The position numbers and the translations under genes were made by a program. A stretch of 64,000 bases of DNA. Origin: Stenogyne calaminthoides (Eukaryota; Streptophyta; Magnoliopsida; Lamiales; Lamiaceae). Of this stretch, positions 1-11,687 are shown piece by piece. The notes under the pieces are model-generated. The model searched no databases, was not told the origin of the DNA, and saw only the letters and a program-made list of their open reading frames with translations. Within the stretch, counting starts at the first letter, position 1; each line of letters starts with the position of its first letter. The stretch is from assembly GCA_037126765.1 (NCBI GenBank), contig JBBCBC010000002.1, positions 18,445,853 through 18,509,852 of the forward strand, written 5' to 3'.

Positions 1-1702
1 AGTTGGCAAGACCTTCTCAAATGCTGGTAACAACCCCTTATGCTTGTCTGACATGAATATGAACCTATCCTCACTTCCAAACATCAAATCTTCCTTGACC
101 AATTCCAGAAACCACTCCCAAGCTTCTTTAATCTCACTTCCTACAATTGCATAGACCAATGGGTATGGATCATTATTGGGATCCATTCCTACATCACTAA
201 GCAGTACCCCACATGTAGTTATATCCTTTCAAGTGACAGTCATCCACACCAATACATGGTCTACAGTCTGACTTAAATACAACCTTCAATGCTGCAAAAT
301 AGATGCACAACCTCATAAATGCAGTGCTCCCATCAGCTTCGTTGTCCACATTGAGAATTACTGTGGAACTAGGGTTCTTCTCATGCAAAGTTCCACAATA
401 ATCCCAAAGTTTCCCATATTACTTAGTGGCATCACCCTCAATACTCCTCAAAGATTTATGTTTAGCTCTATTATTCCTGAAATGGAGACACATAACAACC
501 CAATTTCATCATTGTAGAATTCTTGAAGACCCTTGTGGACTTGGTTGGATCATTTCTGAAATCATTTTCAAACTTATTTGCTAACCAAGTTGAGTTAACA
601 TTTGTAACATGATACTTCCTAGAACAACTATGAGATGTGTTAATTTGTCTAATCTGAAAAGCTTGTTGGTCCTTCAGCTTCAATACATTTATATACCACT
701 CACAGTCCTCACTTTTGCATCTTACACATATCCTTCTTCCATCATTCTTTGTGATTTTAAGACATCTCACAGTCTTCACACCATGAGTATTCACAGCTTC
801 TTTGAATAACTTCTTTGTGGCAAATACTTGCTCCAGAAAAAAATTCTAGATCATTCAACTGAGATGACCTGAATACTAGCTGTCAGAATCACCAATATAT
901 TCATCATCACTACTGTCTAAATCACCAATTGCATCTTCTTCTCTATCACTTCTATGGAAACCACCAGGACCTGCCCACTCTGTCTCTCCATCAACATTTT
1001 CTTCAAATATGATATCATAAAAAATGATATCACCACTTGACTCTGAACCACTGAAGTCTTCATCATCAGGATCAGACTCCATGATATCTAGATCTTACTC
1101 ATCTTAAGAGATATTGATATTGATCCCACCTTGCTCTTCTTCAGTGTACTCTTCTTCATGGATATTGATCCCCCTTGATCCATCTCAACCTCAGTTTATT
1201 CATTGGGTTCAGTATCATGATGCTCTTCAGTTGTACAATCTATAATTGTACCCTCACCCACAACCCACATTGTAATTTCATGGTCTTTATGACCATTGAA
1301 CACCTGATTTATGTCAAATTGCCAATCAACTGTCTGAATTGTCCCATTCCTCCACACACTGTAATACTTCTTATCCCCATTGTAGCATAGTCTCTCACAC
1401 AGTTCATCAAAGTAATCAATTGTTGTTCTTAATATGCACATAATCAAAAAGCCAAGTTGCCCCTCCAACATACTTGTACTCATTTCCATTTTCAACAAGC
1501 AACATATTTCCATCATGATGAATATTGAAACTATAAAAACTAGTTTTTGGACCTGTAAAACCAACATAATTGAACGCATATAAGAACATTTGAAAAACCC
1601 TAAAATCATAAACAAAATAAGAACATTTTGAGAAACCCTAAACCCAAATACAGAGAAACACATATTCAATCCTTCAACACAGAACACCCAAACTACGCAC
1701 AT
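1..1702 (-). pseudogene. MULE transposase (PB1-like N-terminus, Mut DNA-binding domain, catalytic core), broken and partial
   Basis: A transposase would cut and paste the element in the nucleus; this copy cannot be translated whole. Reading from right to left, 1196-1702 encodes a PB1-like N-terminal domain typical of plant MULEs (region ELCERLCYNGDKKYYSVW). Positions 876-1082 encode an acidic Asp/Ser/Glu linker. Positions 471-794 encode the MuDR-type DNA-binding domain, with CEWYINV and a Cys-His motif. Positions 197-388 carry the start of the catalytic domain with the CRPCIGVDDCHLKG motif, which supplies the first catalytic Asp. After a frameshift near 200-205, positions 1-195 continue the core in another frame (DPNNDPYPLVYAIV, then FMSDKHKGLLPAFEKV). 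Frames change several times. The C-terminal half with the final Glu and zinc knuckle lies beyond the left edge. Confidence 0.8.
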
Positions 1703-2255
1703 TTGAAAAACAGATAAACCCTAGCACATTTGCGCACACAGAGACCCCAAACCCGAAACGAAGAAGAACAAGAAAATAAATGAAACCGAAATGAAACAAA
1801 TCGCAACATTATCAGCGTATTTTAAACATCATTTGAAAATCAAACAACAAGAACATTAACGGAGACCAACAACAAAATATCATATTTTGAGGCTACATGT
1901 CCCTTGCTCCGAAAATACAGGATTATCAGCATGGTCTTGTTCGATTGAGAGGTTTTTTTATTTCGATCAAAAGTTTTTTTTTCTTTAGAGATTTTGAAAT
2001 GAGAAGATGAATAGTTTAAGGGTTTAATCTGGTATTTTTTATCAACTATTCTTGAAAATCGCATTTTTTTATGGTCACGTGGACATTGCCGTTAGTTTTT
2101 GGACGGCGTCAGACAATGCGTGATGGCATTATCAATTTCGAATAATTAGGGGACCGTTTATGCATGAAAAAAAATTTGGGACCACATTTGAAAAACTTGT
2201 GATATTTTGAAAGAGGTGCGTCTTATGGGACCAAAAGTGCAATTTCCTCCCCTCT
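1..2255 (-). mobile_element. Mutator-like element (MULE), 5' part, continues off the left edge
   Basis: This is the 5' portion of an autonomous-type MULE read on the minus strand. It contains the transposase pseudogene (1-1702) and a non-coding 5' leader. Near 2225-2255 there is a stretch of the type that often ends plant MULEs: it reads as a no-longer-coding TIR around 'gggaccaaaagtgcaattt'. The other end and the 9-bp TSD lie outside the window or are not recognisable, so the boundary near 2255 is an inference. Confidence 0.6.
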
Positions 2256-3017
2256 CGCGCGAACACTGTCTTTCCTCTACCCTCACGCGAAATTGCTTCC
2301 CCTTCAACCGGTGTGACACGGTCGGACCTGCGCTCCCGAGGAAATGCTGCTGCCTCAGAAAAACTATCACTGTTATGCAAAAAAACTATCATTATTGTTT
2401 AAATTGACTATTAAGGTTATAAAAACTCTCAATGTTATAATGCTATTAAATTATCACTGGTATGCAAAAAAACTATCACAAATACACATTGTTATTCATA
2501 AAGAGTATCATTGTCACTTTATGCAAAACTAACTATCATTGTTATACACATAAACTATCACTGTTATGAAAAAAAAAAAACTATCACAATTACGCAAAAA
2601 AAAAAAAACTATATCTATCAGTAGTAAATGAAAATTTTCTATATTTGCTCTAATTCAACCAGAAAAATCAGAATACTGAAGCATCAACTACAACAATGAG
2701 TTTCATGTTATTGGACTGGAATAAAATCTGTTCATAGTACCCGTTGTGAAGTCTTCCCCTTCATAATCGCTCATAGTGTTATTTTCACCTTCACATTCAT
2801 TGTTAATCTTCATTGTGTGATGTAAGAGCGTGGAAGAACAACGAGATCGTTGAGGAAGATTGATGGCGCGGTTGCGCGAGAGTGAATGGACTAAGGGCGT
2901 GGAAGGGCGACGTGAACATTGGCACGGCCGCGTGAAAGTGAGAGTGAATGAATTGGGGCGAAAATTATGGTCAACCCATCCCTCGGAATGTATCATATTA
3001 AATTAGGGTTCGTGGTG
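2256..3017. repeat. Intergenic DNA with imperfect 'aactatcactgttatgc' repeats
   Basis: From about 2357 to 2610 the motif 'aactatcactgttatgc' followed by an A-run recurs with variation roughly every 25-50 bases. Related 'tatcattgttat' units reappear at 4838-4895, on the far side of the solo LTR. This suggests one repeat array that the LTR element split. The GC-richer 2820-2960 stretch has a 97-codon minus-strand open frame with no recognisable domain. I see no gene here. Confidence 0.45.
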
Positions 3018-3022
3018 TGAAC

Positions 3023-4731
3023 TGTTGGGGTTATACTGTAAAGTGTATTTTTACTCTATATATAACCAAACTGAATTTCTTATTTATTTACTGAAATAAA
3101 TTATTTATCACTGTTGCATTAAATATGATTGAATGTTATATATATTTACTGCATATCTATTCATTAAATAGTACGTGTTACATTGTAGTTAATGTGGTGA
3201 TACCAGATCACAGAAGATCACATTAACAAATCCTTGTAACCAAGTACAAATTCACAACCTAGATGGAAATGAACAATCCATCGTGAAAGATTGAAGTGTA
3301 AGGCTCAGATTGACCTATCTTGACTAAGAGATTACTCTAGTGCATTATGATGCGCTGAATAGGACCTACAGCGAGGATAAATTTTCCAGTACAGAATATG
3401 GAAGAATTAGACCTCAGTGGTTCGTTATTTCTTAATCTCTGTTCCTTAAATAGGATCGTGTGAAATTAATAACTATTGTTTTGACTTATGTTGAATAGAG
3501 AGTCATTGTGACTCGATACTTTATATCTTGGCCAATATTATTAATTACACGACGATCACTAAGATTTAATACGGAGAATCGTGTGCAGGTACGTCTTGCG
3601 TGATTTGTCCCCTTAGGAGGCTCAGAAGATTTATCATACCAAATCTTGCAAGTGGAATTAGTTTCCGGTATGGATAATAATGTTGAGTCATTCTTAAACC
3701 AAGGATAAAAGATATTAATTAATATAAAGCTTTTCAGTGGCTTGAATTAATTAATGGACTAAGATAATCTTAAACACAGTAAATAATAACCGGGAGTCAT
3801 ATTACAATAATATGGATTAAGATGGATAGTGCAATATTAATTATGTAGTGGGATTAATTAATATTTATGGGCTTGGATAATATTGTGGCTCAATATTGAA
3901 AATTCAAAGTCCATTAGAAGGTTCAATCTTAATTCTCCTAAAGACCCCTTTAGTAGCCCAAAGATAAAGTCCAATAACTGAAAAAGATGCTTAAAATAAA
4001 AAGAAATATTGTTGCCTTATTTTTTCCAATATTTTCGAAAATATTAAGAGGTGAGAGAAAAGATTTTCTTGAAAAGATTTTATGGAATAAGTATTCTTGA
4101 GATACAAGTTTATCCCATAAATTCAAGAAAAGTCAAAGATTATTTTTCTTCTTTTAATGAAATTTTTGAAATTTATAGTAATGTGGGAAGAAAAGATATT
4201 TTGTGATTATTATGGAAATAGAATATATGAGGTATATTCAAGATTGTATCTTGGGAAGATACAAAGAAATTTCCTAAGCCCTAATTATCTCAAAATTTTC
4301 GCCCCTCTATGTATCTATAAATAGGGGATGAATTTTTCATCCCCAACACAATTCCATGAGTTGGAAAAATTAGAAATCCACAAAGGTGGTGGCATATATT
4401 TTTCTTTTTCCCTTTTGTTAATTGTTCGAGAGTTTCCTACTACCGAATTGTTGAACAATGACGTGGGAATACTAAAGAAGGACTTTGGGTGTGTTCGTTG
4501 AACCGTTGCTCATTTGTCTCCGTTTAATTCGCCAAAAAGGTACGCCTTATGTAACTCTTAGTAATCCGCATGTGTAGGATTTACGGGGCTCTATTATATG
4601 GATGATGTGTTGTTGCTATTTGATTATTATTTGAATTAATATATGATTAATTCATGCTAGTAATAATTAAATAACTTAAATTTGTATTTAAATTGTATCT
4701 CGAATAGATCCGGACACCCTATTTCCCAACA
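3023..4731 (+). mobile_element. Solo LTR of a Ty1-copia-type element (family A), 1709 bp
   Basis: The sequence begins TGTTGGGGTTATACTG and ends TTTCCCAACA, with TG...CA ends in a short inverted repeat. It is flanked by a perfect 5-bp TSD, TGAAC, at 3018-3022 and 4732-4736. The same LTR family occurs in reverse orientation at 31418-33248 and 37251-39102: compare 'gttatatatatttactgca' and the stretch around the TATA box. There is no internal coding region between TSDs, so this is a solo LTR left by recombination between the two LTRs of a former full element. Confidence 0.9.
4316..4323 (+). promoter_or_regulatory. TATA box of the solo LTR
   Basis: TATAAATA lies in the LTR about 400 bp before its 3' end. 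The same box is present in reverse in the other family copies, for example at 31809-31816. It probably marks the U3/R boundary and the former transcription start. Confidence 0.55.
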
Positions 4732-4976
4732 TGAACCTGGTTCACATGAGTGTTACTCATTCGTAAATGACTCACGGAAAAAATTTATGTGAACTCAAAT
4801 TCACATGAATTCCCTTTTTCAATTAACACGGTTGTACATACAAAGTATCATTGTTATATATGTAAAATGTCACTGTTATCCATACAAAGTGTCGCTACTA
4901 CGTTTTTATCGAAGGAGACCTACTCGGCTACTTACGACTCATTTAACATGAATAATTTAAGCATGCAATTGACCAA

Positions 4977-6360
4977 TTGAGCATTAAAAAAACAAGATTT
5001 CTTGAGAATGACATGATTAGTGTGAGGGATCAATTTGATAATTTCGGGATAAATGATCACCATGAAAGTCGACCCTCTAGTTCAAGTGGTAGGTTGATTG
5101 TCGACGTTAACACCCCTAAAGTTCAAATGCATGTTAGGCAATCAATCATTGAGAAGTTCTACCAGCTAGCGGCTGATACTAATCTAGTAGATCAAGTTGT
5201 TGAGGAACAACAACACAATGTTGAACAATTAGTCATTGAGCTATCGGTTGAATAACAAGTTCCTTAATAAAATGTTGAAACGACAAGAAGATTTACTAGG
5301 ACGGTTCGCTCTTGTATGAGACAGAGCATAATTTGAGACTCTTTAACACTTTGAAAATGATGAATGTTAATTTGTGCTAATTTGTGAATCATCTCACCAT
5401 GAGACTGTCTCACACAAGTTTTTGTCAACTAGCAACTAATTTGACTTTGAATTGCAACAAATAGACGTTTTAAACAATGTTTCCCAATGGTGATCTAGTG
5501 GAAAAAATGTATATGAAACTACGACAGGATTTTCTTCTAATAATGGGAGCTCTTGGTTTCAAGCTTAATAAGTCCATGTGTGGATTGAAAAATAGCTCTC
5601 AGCAATATGTGGTTCAAAAAAAGGTTTGTAGGAGGTAGATTTGTTATATCGTGACATATGCGAATGACATTTTACTTGTAAGAAATGACAAGTGTCTGCT
5701 ATATGTGGTGAACATGGATGTAAAAATAGGCTTAGGCGCCGCCTAGGCGCAAGGTGGCAATCGGCCGACCCGATTTTAACAAACTTGGTGCGAAAAATTG
5801 TTACCGTTGCTAGGCGCCGCCTAGGCGTCGTCTAGATGGACCTAGGGGGCCTAGGCGCATCCTAGGAGGATCTAGGCATCCATGCGGTTTTTTAAAAAAA
5901 TCAACATTTAATAATTAAAAAAAAATCAAATTTGAAACATTACCCAACAAAATCGGGATGAGCAGTGCCAGTATTCTATCTTCTTAGTTGGAGAAAATTG
6001 ATAAATATATGTAAACCTATTTTCAATTGATTCTTTTGTAGTTTATGTTAATTTTTGAATTGTTATGTCTTTTCGTTTTGATTATTGATATTTGATAATT
6101 AATTAATTATCTAATTAAAGTTGGACTTTTTTTCTAAATTTATGTTAATTTAGTTTGTAATTAAAAAAAAAAGTCGGACCGCTTATGCTGCGCCTGGATA
6201 GGGACTAGACAGTTTAGGCGTTAGGCGGCCAGAATCCGCCCACCTAACGATTTCCGCGCCCTTAATTTGGTGAAACAGCTCTTCAGTAACTTTGATATGA
6301 AGATATGAGTAAATCATTCTATGTCATTGACATTAAGAATAACAATTGAGAAAGATCTCA
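4977..6360 (+). pseudogene. Decayed Ty1-copia pol (integrase tail, linker and reverse transcriptase), split by a MITE
   Basis: An open frame at 4977-5255 (FLENDMISVRDQFDNFG... then SIIEKFYQLAADTNLVDQVV) matches the variable linker that follows the integrase core in copia polyproteins. After a stop, reverse-transcriptase signatures appear at 5480-5700: FPNGDLVEKMYMK, KLNKSMCGLKNSSQQY, then YANDILLVRNDKCLLY in place of the usual YVDD active site. The frame resumes right of the MITE at about 6267-6340 (LVKQLFSNFDMK). Several frameshifts and stops are present. No LTRs belonging to it were identified; the adjacent solo LTR has its own TSD and is a separate insertion. Confidence 0.75.
5713..6266. 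mobile_element. hAT-type MITE (CATGGATGTAAAAAT family), 554 bp
   Basis: The element starts CATGGATGTAAAAATAGGC and carries GC-rich subterminal motifs built on 'taggcgcc' near its left end and 'aggcggcc' near its right end. Its flanks are gtggtgaa (5705-5712) and ttggtgaa (6267-6274), an 8-bp TSD with one mismatch. A second, shorter member with a perfect TSD lies at 50304-50568. It has no coding capacity. It interrupts the reverse-transcriptase remnant, whose reading resumes after it. Confidence 0.75.
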
Positions 6361-6361
6361 G

Positions 6362-6648
6362 ACTCCATTTGGATGGATGGATTTGAAATCCATGGATTTC
6401 ACACACAAATCATCACTCTTTAATGGATTTATAAATACTTAGATTTGACAAGCTAGTTTAAAATGGAGGGATTTCAAATTTTAATCAAAATCTAATCATT
6501 TGTGAAATCTCCTCATCTTTACCCCTTCCTCCTCTCCCCCTTTACTCTCTTCTCTAAACTCTCACATCTAAATATTTGTAAATCAATTGGAGAGTATAAT
6601 TTATGTGTAAAACCTATGAATCTCAAAATTCATCCATCCAAATGGAAT
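6362..6648. mobile_element. Foldback MITE with long terminal inverted repeats, about 290 bp
   Basis: The left end ACTCCATTTGGATGGATGGA pairs with the right end TCCATCCAAATGGAATC in inverted orientation. The inverted arms continue inward as 'gatttgaaatcc' and related sequence. The interior is AT-rich and non-coding. The flanks 'atctcag' and 'atctcaa' could be remains of a TSD, but this is uncertain. Confidence 0.65.
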
Positions 6649-6963
6649 CTCAAGGTATTTTGTCTCAGAAGATTTATATCAATAAAGTTTTAAAGGGATA
6701 AATATATTCTTGTGATGAGGCTGTATAATAGGACATATTCAATTAAACATATCTAATTCTTTCTAACGATTTAATAAATTTGATCCCACGGTCCAACGTT
6801 AAGAGTTTCACGTTTTGAAATTACCTTGGGCTATTACTCTATTTATTTAGAACCTACAAATTGAAATTGCAAGTTTGGAAGATGAGATGCTTGGTGGGTT
6901 GGGGTTCTCGTATACTAAAACACAAAACCCCCCACAATGCCAAACTCAAATAAAAAGGAATGA

Positions 6964-7181
6964 ATCTCATGTGCATCCAGGTGCTCCGTGCATTTATAGT
7001 GCATTTCAAAATCGTGCATTTTGTTATACTGAAATATGTAACTAGTTTACACTGAACCATGTTATTGATATGAAAAAATAGTTCCATATTTCAATATAAA
7101 CAAATTGCATATTTCAATATAACAAGTTGCACATTCTAAAATGCACTATGAATATGCGGTGCACCTGGATGCATACAAGAC
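6964..7181. mobile_element. Foldback MITE with TGCATCCAGGTGC ends, about 218 bp
   Basis: The ends are almost perfectly inverted: TGTGCATCCAGGTGC on the left and GCACCTGGATGCATA on the right. Inside, 'agtgcatttca' faces 'aaaatgcactat', and 'aaattgcatatttcaatata' is repeated with variation. Related elements are at 28625-28840, 45612-45740 and 49364-49530. It lies 300 bp downstream of the pBrp stop codon. Confidence 0.75.
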
Positions 7182-7479
7182 TTAGCCAATAAAAAAAAGT
7201 ATATTGTGTTGTGGGGTTTTACTGTTGCACACGCATTTCACCAAGCATAATATCTACTGTATAGCCAGCCTTTCTCCCCCAGGAACATAAACTACAGCTA
7301 TGACCAATGAACTACATTAAATCTAACAATGAAGATATAAACCCCCAGAATATCTGATTTACGTATTAAAATGCAAAATCACAGATATACTTGCCCCCAT
7401 TATAATATTTACGTAAACTGCAAGGCACGCGCCAATGGATCATCCGATCAATACAAAATCCAATTTGCTCCAAATTATG

Positions 7480-8146
7480 TTAACAGAACTTGTCATTTAG
7501 ATTTGGTTGGATGGACTCTTCTTTTTCCGCGATATCCGATGCCCGCTTCGTCAGTTGCATAAACTGAAGGGATGACGTAGCCATGGGGGGCCGAAACGGC
7601 CATGGTACAACACCTGCAGCTAAAGCAGGGGGTGACGTAAACTGAAGGGGTCTTAGGGAACTAGTTGCAGCGGCATCCGTCGTTTTCTCCTCGCTGTCAA
7701 CTTCCATATTTTGCGTGGTCTTCCATAAAGGGTTGAAAGCCCTATGGAAATTATCCTTACTTTCAGCAGCAGCATTCTCTTTGCCTTTGCTCTGACTTAT
7801 CATCATATCTATCACTGCTTTAGTTTCACCACCGTTCTTGTCTCTATCTTCTACTGGATGCCTCGTCCCGAAGAAGAAATTGTAGCCGTTGGAAATGCTT
7901 TCTCAGGGGGAACAACGGGATTATAATTTGAAGGGAGTAGATCGTCCCAATTCTCTAACAACTCTTTATAGACTTTTCGTAGAGTGACTTCTGTTAGGCC
8001 TGTCACCTTGCAGATTTCAGCTTGTGTCTTGCGCTTATCTCTAATTGACAGGCCAAATAAATGGCAGCTGCGGAGATGCTTATAGGGTTCCTACGCGTGC
8101 AGAAGCACTTGTTGATCACCACCTCACCAATGTGCGTCGCCAGCTC
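7480..8146 (-). CDS. pBrp: pBrp, plant-specific TFIIB-related protein: exon 3 (last exon), with two apparent 1-bp deletions
   Basis: This exon follows acceptor 'acaag' at 8147-8148 and begins ELATHIGEVVINKCFCTRRNPISISAAAIYLACQLE, the second cyclin-like repeat of TFIIB-family proteins. It continues DKRKTQAEICKVTGLTEV and VYKELLENWDDLLPSNY, then a low-complexity tail ending at a stop at 7480-7482. The reading frame breaks twice: near 8039-8042 one base is missing in a GG pair, and near 7860-7870 one base is missing next to a GGG run. Both sit at short homopolymers, so sequencing or consensus error is as likely as true decay. The final roughly 35 residues do not resemble the C-terminus I recall for the family, so the 3' end is unsure. 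Confidence 0.85.
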
Positions 8147-8210
8147 CTTGTATCATTAACAATAAATAGACACACTTTGATCAACTCCACTTGACATAAA
8201 ATACATTAAA

Positions 8211-8886
8211 GGGAAAAGGTACATCCAGATCCCTGAAGTAAAACCTCAGGTCCAAGTAAGCGCTTTAAGTAATTTTTGTGCATTTAAACCCTTAAAGTGT
8301 TTTTCAGGTTCAAGTAATACCTAAGGTCCAAGTAAGCGCTTTAAGTATTTTTTGTGCATTTAAACCCTTAAAGTGTTTTTCAGGTTCAACGAAACCATAT
8401 AAAGTTATCTTTTCAAAATTGAAAAAAAAAGGCACTTATATTAACAAAATCTAAATGTGTGTTTTTTCCCACTAATGTGGTTAAATGATTCCATAATTTC
8501 AAGAAGAAAAAAACATGGTAAAAAATTATATCATAAATCGTGCCAACATAAAAAAACACATAAATAATTGTATAAATTTCATATTTTTCTATTAGAAACA
8601 TACAAAAAATTCAAGAAAACACATTCAATAATAAATAAGTAACACTAAACTAAAACACAAAAGAAAAATAACGCTAAACTTGCTCGTATAGAAATAAGAA
8701 AATGTTTCTATATTTTGGATTAGTAGAATTACATTTTTATTTAAATTTACGATTTATTTGCACCAATAAAATACATCAAGGGCGCGTATTGTTCATTTTT
8801 AAAATGCTAAAGGATTTATTTGTACCAAAACACGGCCTTATTTGAACCTGATGTAATAGTTGAGGGGCATGGATGTATCTTATCCC
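8211..8886. mobile_element. MULE-type non-autonomous element inside pBrp intron 2, 676 bp
   Basis: The left end GGGAAAAGGTACATCCA is matched by the inverted right end GGGATAAGATACATCCA, with similarity continuing for about 50 bp. The flanks are tacattaaa (8202-8210) and tacatcaaa (8887-8895), a 9-bp TSD with one mismatch; 9 bp is the length made by Mutator-type transposases. The interior is AT-rich and non-coding. A 76-bp tandem duplication (8249-8324 and 8325-8400) sits in its left part. Confidence 0.75.
8249..8400. repeat. Two tandem copies of a 76-bp unit
   Basis: Two copies starting 'ggtccaagtaagcgcttta' and ending at 'gtgtttttcaggttcaa' lie head to tail with few differences. They are inside the MULE-type MITE of pBrp intron 2. 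Confidence 0.8.
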
Positions 8887-9181
8887 TACATCAAATGGAT
8901 CATCCTAAACAGTAACTACATGCAGAGTGGTATCTTTAAATTCTTATTCTTGGTGCATGTCAAATACATGGCAAAAGAAAGGAAGCATAAAAATACCAAG
9001 TTTTCTAATAACACAAGCAAGGGAGTTCTTGTTCAGCAACCTCTGCTGTTGGGCAACAAAGAAATTTCAAAAGGCATAAAATCATTTGGGATCTAGTAAG
9101 CATTTGATTTAGCACAACTGACTCTTCAACAAAGAAAAACCAAAATTACAATACACTTAACTAGCAGAGTAGGGTAAGTAC

Positions 9182-9340
9182 CTGAGCAGATTTGTTGAGT
9201 TGGAGAAGTGTACAAAATCTAGGCATGTGCACTGATATTGAATTGCTGTTAATGGGTTGACTTAATTGTAGAGCTTCTCCAAGTATCTTGATGTACTTTC
9301 CTATCTCCTTTTGTGGTAGATTTGCAGCTATTGATATTTC
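9182..9340 (-). CDS. pBrp: pBrp exon 2 (53 codons)
   Basis: This internal exon is exactly 159 bp. It has acceptor 'ctag' at 9341-9344 and donor CAG|gt at 9182/9181, phase 0 at both ends. It encodes EISIAANLPQKEIGKYIKIL followed by GEALQLSQPINSNSISVHMP and RFCTLLQLNKSAQ. This is the link between the two cyclin-like folds, and it closely matches what I know of pBrp in other plants. It is too short for a simple ORF scan to have found. Exon 1 ends with EAQEPRTLQ and exon 3 begins ELATHI, so the three pieces join without a gap. Confidence 0.92.
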
Positions 9341-11508
9341 CTAGTAATCAATACAAGACAACAAGTTTGAGATCCAGGGAATGCCAAAAAGTTGACAGAT
9401 TTCAAGATCTGATCTAAGCAAAATGCTCTAACTTTAACAAGCTATTGGCTACACAAAGCTGAGAGGAACATAAGGGAAATGACTGTTTCACAAGCTTACC
9501 TTTTTAGATAGGATATTTTTTATTAATAAAGTAGACATCTTAGTATCTTACAAATTACAGTTCGACTTTCAAGTTGATAACACTTCACATGTTAGATGCT
9601 CCAACAAATTAGGAAGGGTGTCATCATGGGTGACAAACCAAAAAGCGAGAAATTCAAGAACACTTTCCTCTAAAAATTTAGGTTCTACTCTCACTCTCCC
9701 AAGAGCAACCACAAGCACTGCAGTGAAACCATCTAAATTAAACTAAATTTGAAGAAAAGGAAAAAAAAAGGTAAATTCAAGCTTCCCAAGATCCCCCTGA
9801 AAGAACACACACAATCGCTGAGCAATATAAACATAACCGGAACTATCCTCGAGATGAGGATCCAAAGAATGATACTCTGCCACAAGCCAAAGGCTGCTGA
9901 AACAATAAACTTCGATAAACTACTAGGGCAAAACGCCCGCAAGATAATTTGACTCACAGACTCGGCCCATCAAAGGCCACAAACCCAATTACGAAAATAA
10001 GAAAGACCCACGAACTATAAACGGAAAGTTCAGACTGAATTAATTAAAGACTAGATAAAAGCTTCTCGCCAATCATGTTGGCTCTGCTGCTTTCTTCCGG
10101 CATTGATAAACCTTGAGTGGAAGCGCGCTATCACCCCCACACCACACACACACACAAAATTCAGAATACAAATAAAAGAAAAACTGGGAGGGGAAAGGGC
10201 AGGAGAGATTATCCATTACTCTATAAACAACATACTTCTCATCCACCAATATGTTCAGCAACAACCAGACAGTTAATTATGTACAAAAACTTCCCAAGCT
10301 AGTTGAATGGAAACGATGAAAACGAGAACTATAAATTATATAAAAAAGAATTCTTCAAATAAAAAACTGCTAAGTCACTTTTTATGGCCACTTTTTTATT
10401 TGTGAGAATTGACGGATGAATTCAGTTTATCTATTCGTGTTTGATTTCTCCCCAGGCGAAAGACATTTAACAGTTAGCATTTTGAGCAGGTTGTCTCTAA
10501 GACAAGAATATGTTGGCTGTTACAGTGCGTCTCCATGTGGGAATTGTTTAGGCCATCTCCATTATTTATTTTTATATAAACTATCATCCTTCGAATGTAG
10601 AACATATAAACAAATGCACCAATGAATTTGTTAGCCATGAAAACTAGTAAAAAAAGGTGTAAAGGAAAAGGATTCAAATCCAACTTTAATTTAGATTATG
10701 AATAAATCTGATCTCTCATGCTCAGATGATCAAATAATTTCCAGAGTCCAGATTTAATCAAATGTCAAATAAACGACTCAATCTCCAATAAAAATAAACA
10801 TTATCTAATAAAATAGGGGCACTGTTGATTTATCAATAATTGGTATTTATGGGGATCATGAAGTCAAAAATCTTCAACATGGCCCTGAAACCCCCTGCCA
10901 CATGGTGATGTCCCATCAGCCACCAAAGAATTGTGAATTACTACAACCCTGGGTAATATTACTCTGCCTTCCCCATTCCCCATTCCACTTTCTGCACCAG
11001 CTACCATTGCCTTAAAACCTACGTCTCCCTCAATTCAGTTTATCCAATAATTATATCCTAAGATTGGGTTATAGAAACTGATCCTTTTTGTACTCTTTAT
11101 GCTAGAAAGTATTTGACATGATTTGATTCAAATTAGGGGTCTGTCAAAATTTCCTAATTTGGCTGAAGGATTGTTACTGTTTTGCTAATATTGTCGCTTG
11201 AAGGATCAAAAAAGATATGGAGATAGTGTAAACGTCCCAAGCAGGGTTTTCTATGGAAGCCAGCACCACCAGATAATTTCGATGTCTCATTAGTTGGCAT
11301 TAACTGTAAGGAGAGTAAAATATGTTTTGAAAGTAAATCACGAGGAGACAGCAACAACATCAAGATATCCCATCCAATATTAGTAGAAGGCACCAATACG
11401 CAATTCTTTATATTAGTACACAGTGGAAACTGCTAGAAGCCTTTCACCATTAGAAGCTGAAATATGCAATACTAAAATTTTATTGCATACAAGAAATGAG
11501 TGATAAGC
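9341..11508 (-). other. pBrp intron 1, 3' part (left of the retrotransposon)
   Basis: This is non-coding intron sequence between the retrotransposon and exon 2. It is AT-rich, with a short (CA)n run near 10140-10157 and purine-rich 9755-9775. I see no other gene or recognisable element here. Confidence 0.7.
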
Positions 11509-11687
11509 TGTTGGGAGATAAATTTAATAAAGAAGTTTTGATTAGATCCCAAAAATCCCTGAGTATGACGTGTTCAGGATAATCTTGATAGACTGAGTCA
11601 GGTTTCAGTATAGATTGTTCAGGAAGTTATCTGCACCATGTATAGTCAGCAGATATAGATCAGGTTAGTTTTTGAAGGACATCAAGA

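Larger units (their letters stand above)
8147..9181 (-). other. pBrp intron 2 (about 1.0 kb)
   Basis: The donor is CAG|gtactt at 9182/9181 and the acceptor is acaag|GAG at 8147/8146. The intron is phase 0. Most of it is the MULE-type MITE described separately; the remainder, about 8896-9181, has no recognisable feature. Confidence 0.85.

Noticed and set aside
1175..1390. Plus-strand open frame in the MULE region
   Set aside because: It is antisense to the PB1-like domain and has no recognisable product.
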